Part shown: positions 6,415 through 6,608 of the stretch, piece after piece
How positions within the stretch are numbered: position 1 is the first letter of the stretch
How the letters are laid out: each line of letters opens with the position of its first letter
NCBI GenBank assembly: GCA_027008885.1
Contig: JALVDQ010000477.1
Location: 1 to 6,608, forward strand
Reading direction: 5' to 3'
Source: Thiotrichaceae bacterium
GTDB lineage: Bacteria; Pseudomonadota; Gammaproteobacteria; Thiotrichales; Thiotrichaceae
Length of the DNA stretch: 6,608 nt
The notes under the pieces: model-generated
What the model was told of the DNA's origin: nothing
Databases searched by the model: none
The model's input: the letters and a program-made list of their open reading frames with translations, nothing else
Made by a program: the position numbers and the translations under genes

Positions 6415-6608
<194 letters not shown>

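Overview
The window looks like chromosomal DNA of a gammaproteobacterium with moderate to low GC. The evidence is a Gram-negative envelope gene set (a MipA/OmpV-type outer membrane protein and two lipoproteins with good lipoboxes), a proteobacterial ParDE module, and REP/REPIN repeats next to a RAYT transposase remnant. I cannot name the genus from sequence alone.

Layout. Positions 2-2902 (+) hold the C-terminal 966 codons of a very large AAA+ protein of the 'DNA repair ATPase' type (DUF3686-like region, AAA+ module, glutamine-rich coiled-coil tail); its start lies left of the window. Positions 2970-3564 (+) hold a compact parD-parE toxin-antitoxin operon with a three-half-site operator lying on its -10 box. 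Positions 3562-4150 are a repeat graveyard. It contains a 162-bp MITE-like inverted repeat that begins exactly in the parE stop codon, two REPIN-like units (each a pair of inverted REP hairpins headed by GTAG), and the first 40 codons of a RAYT transposase. Positions 4144-6226 (-) carry three envelope genes read right to left: a MipA/OmpV-like barrel, a 69-residue lipoprotein with a duplicated cysteine motif that ends in a clear Rho-independent terminator, and a DUF6279-type lipoprotein. The right edge (6414-6608) is a heptanucleotide tandem array of about 28 copies that runs off the window.

How the parts relate. The ATPase and the envelope genes have no evident functional link. The segment between them looks like an integration-prone spacer. 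A near-identical 29-30 bp sequence occurs twice: over the stop codon of the ATPase gene (2893-2922) and immediately before the heptamer array (6386-6414). It brackets everything from the TA module to the envelope genes, so it is either a dispersed repeat or a recombination boundary. I found no complete new defence or biosynthetic system. The most unusual content is the repeat architecture: the bracketing repeat, the heptamer array, the REPIN/RAYT pairing and the MITE at the parE end.
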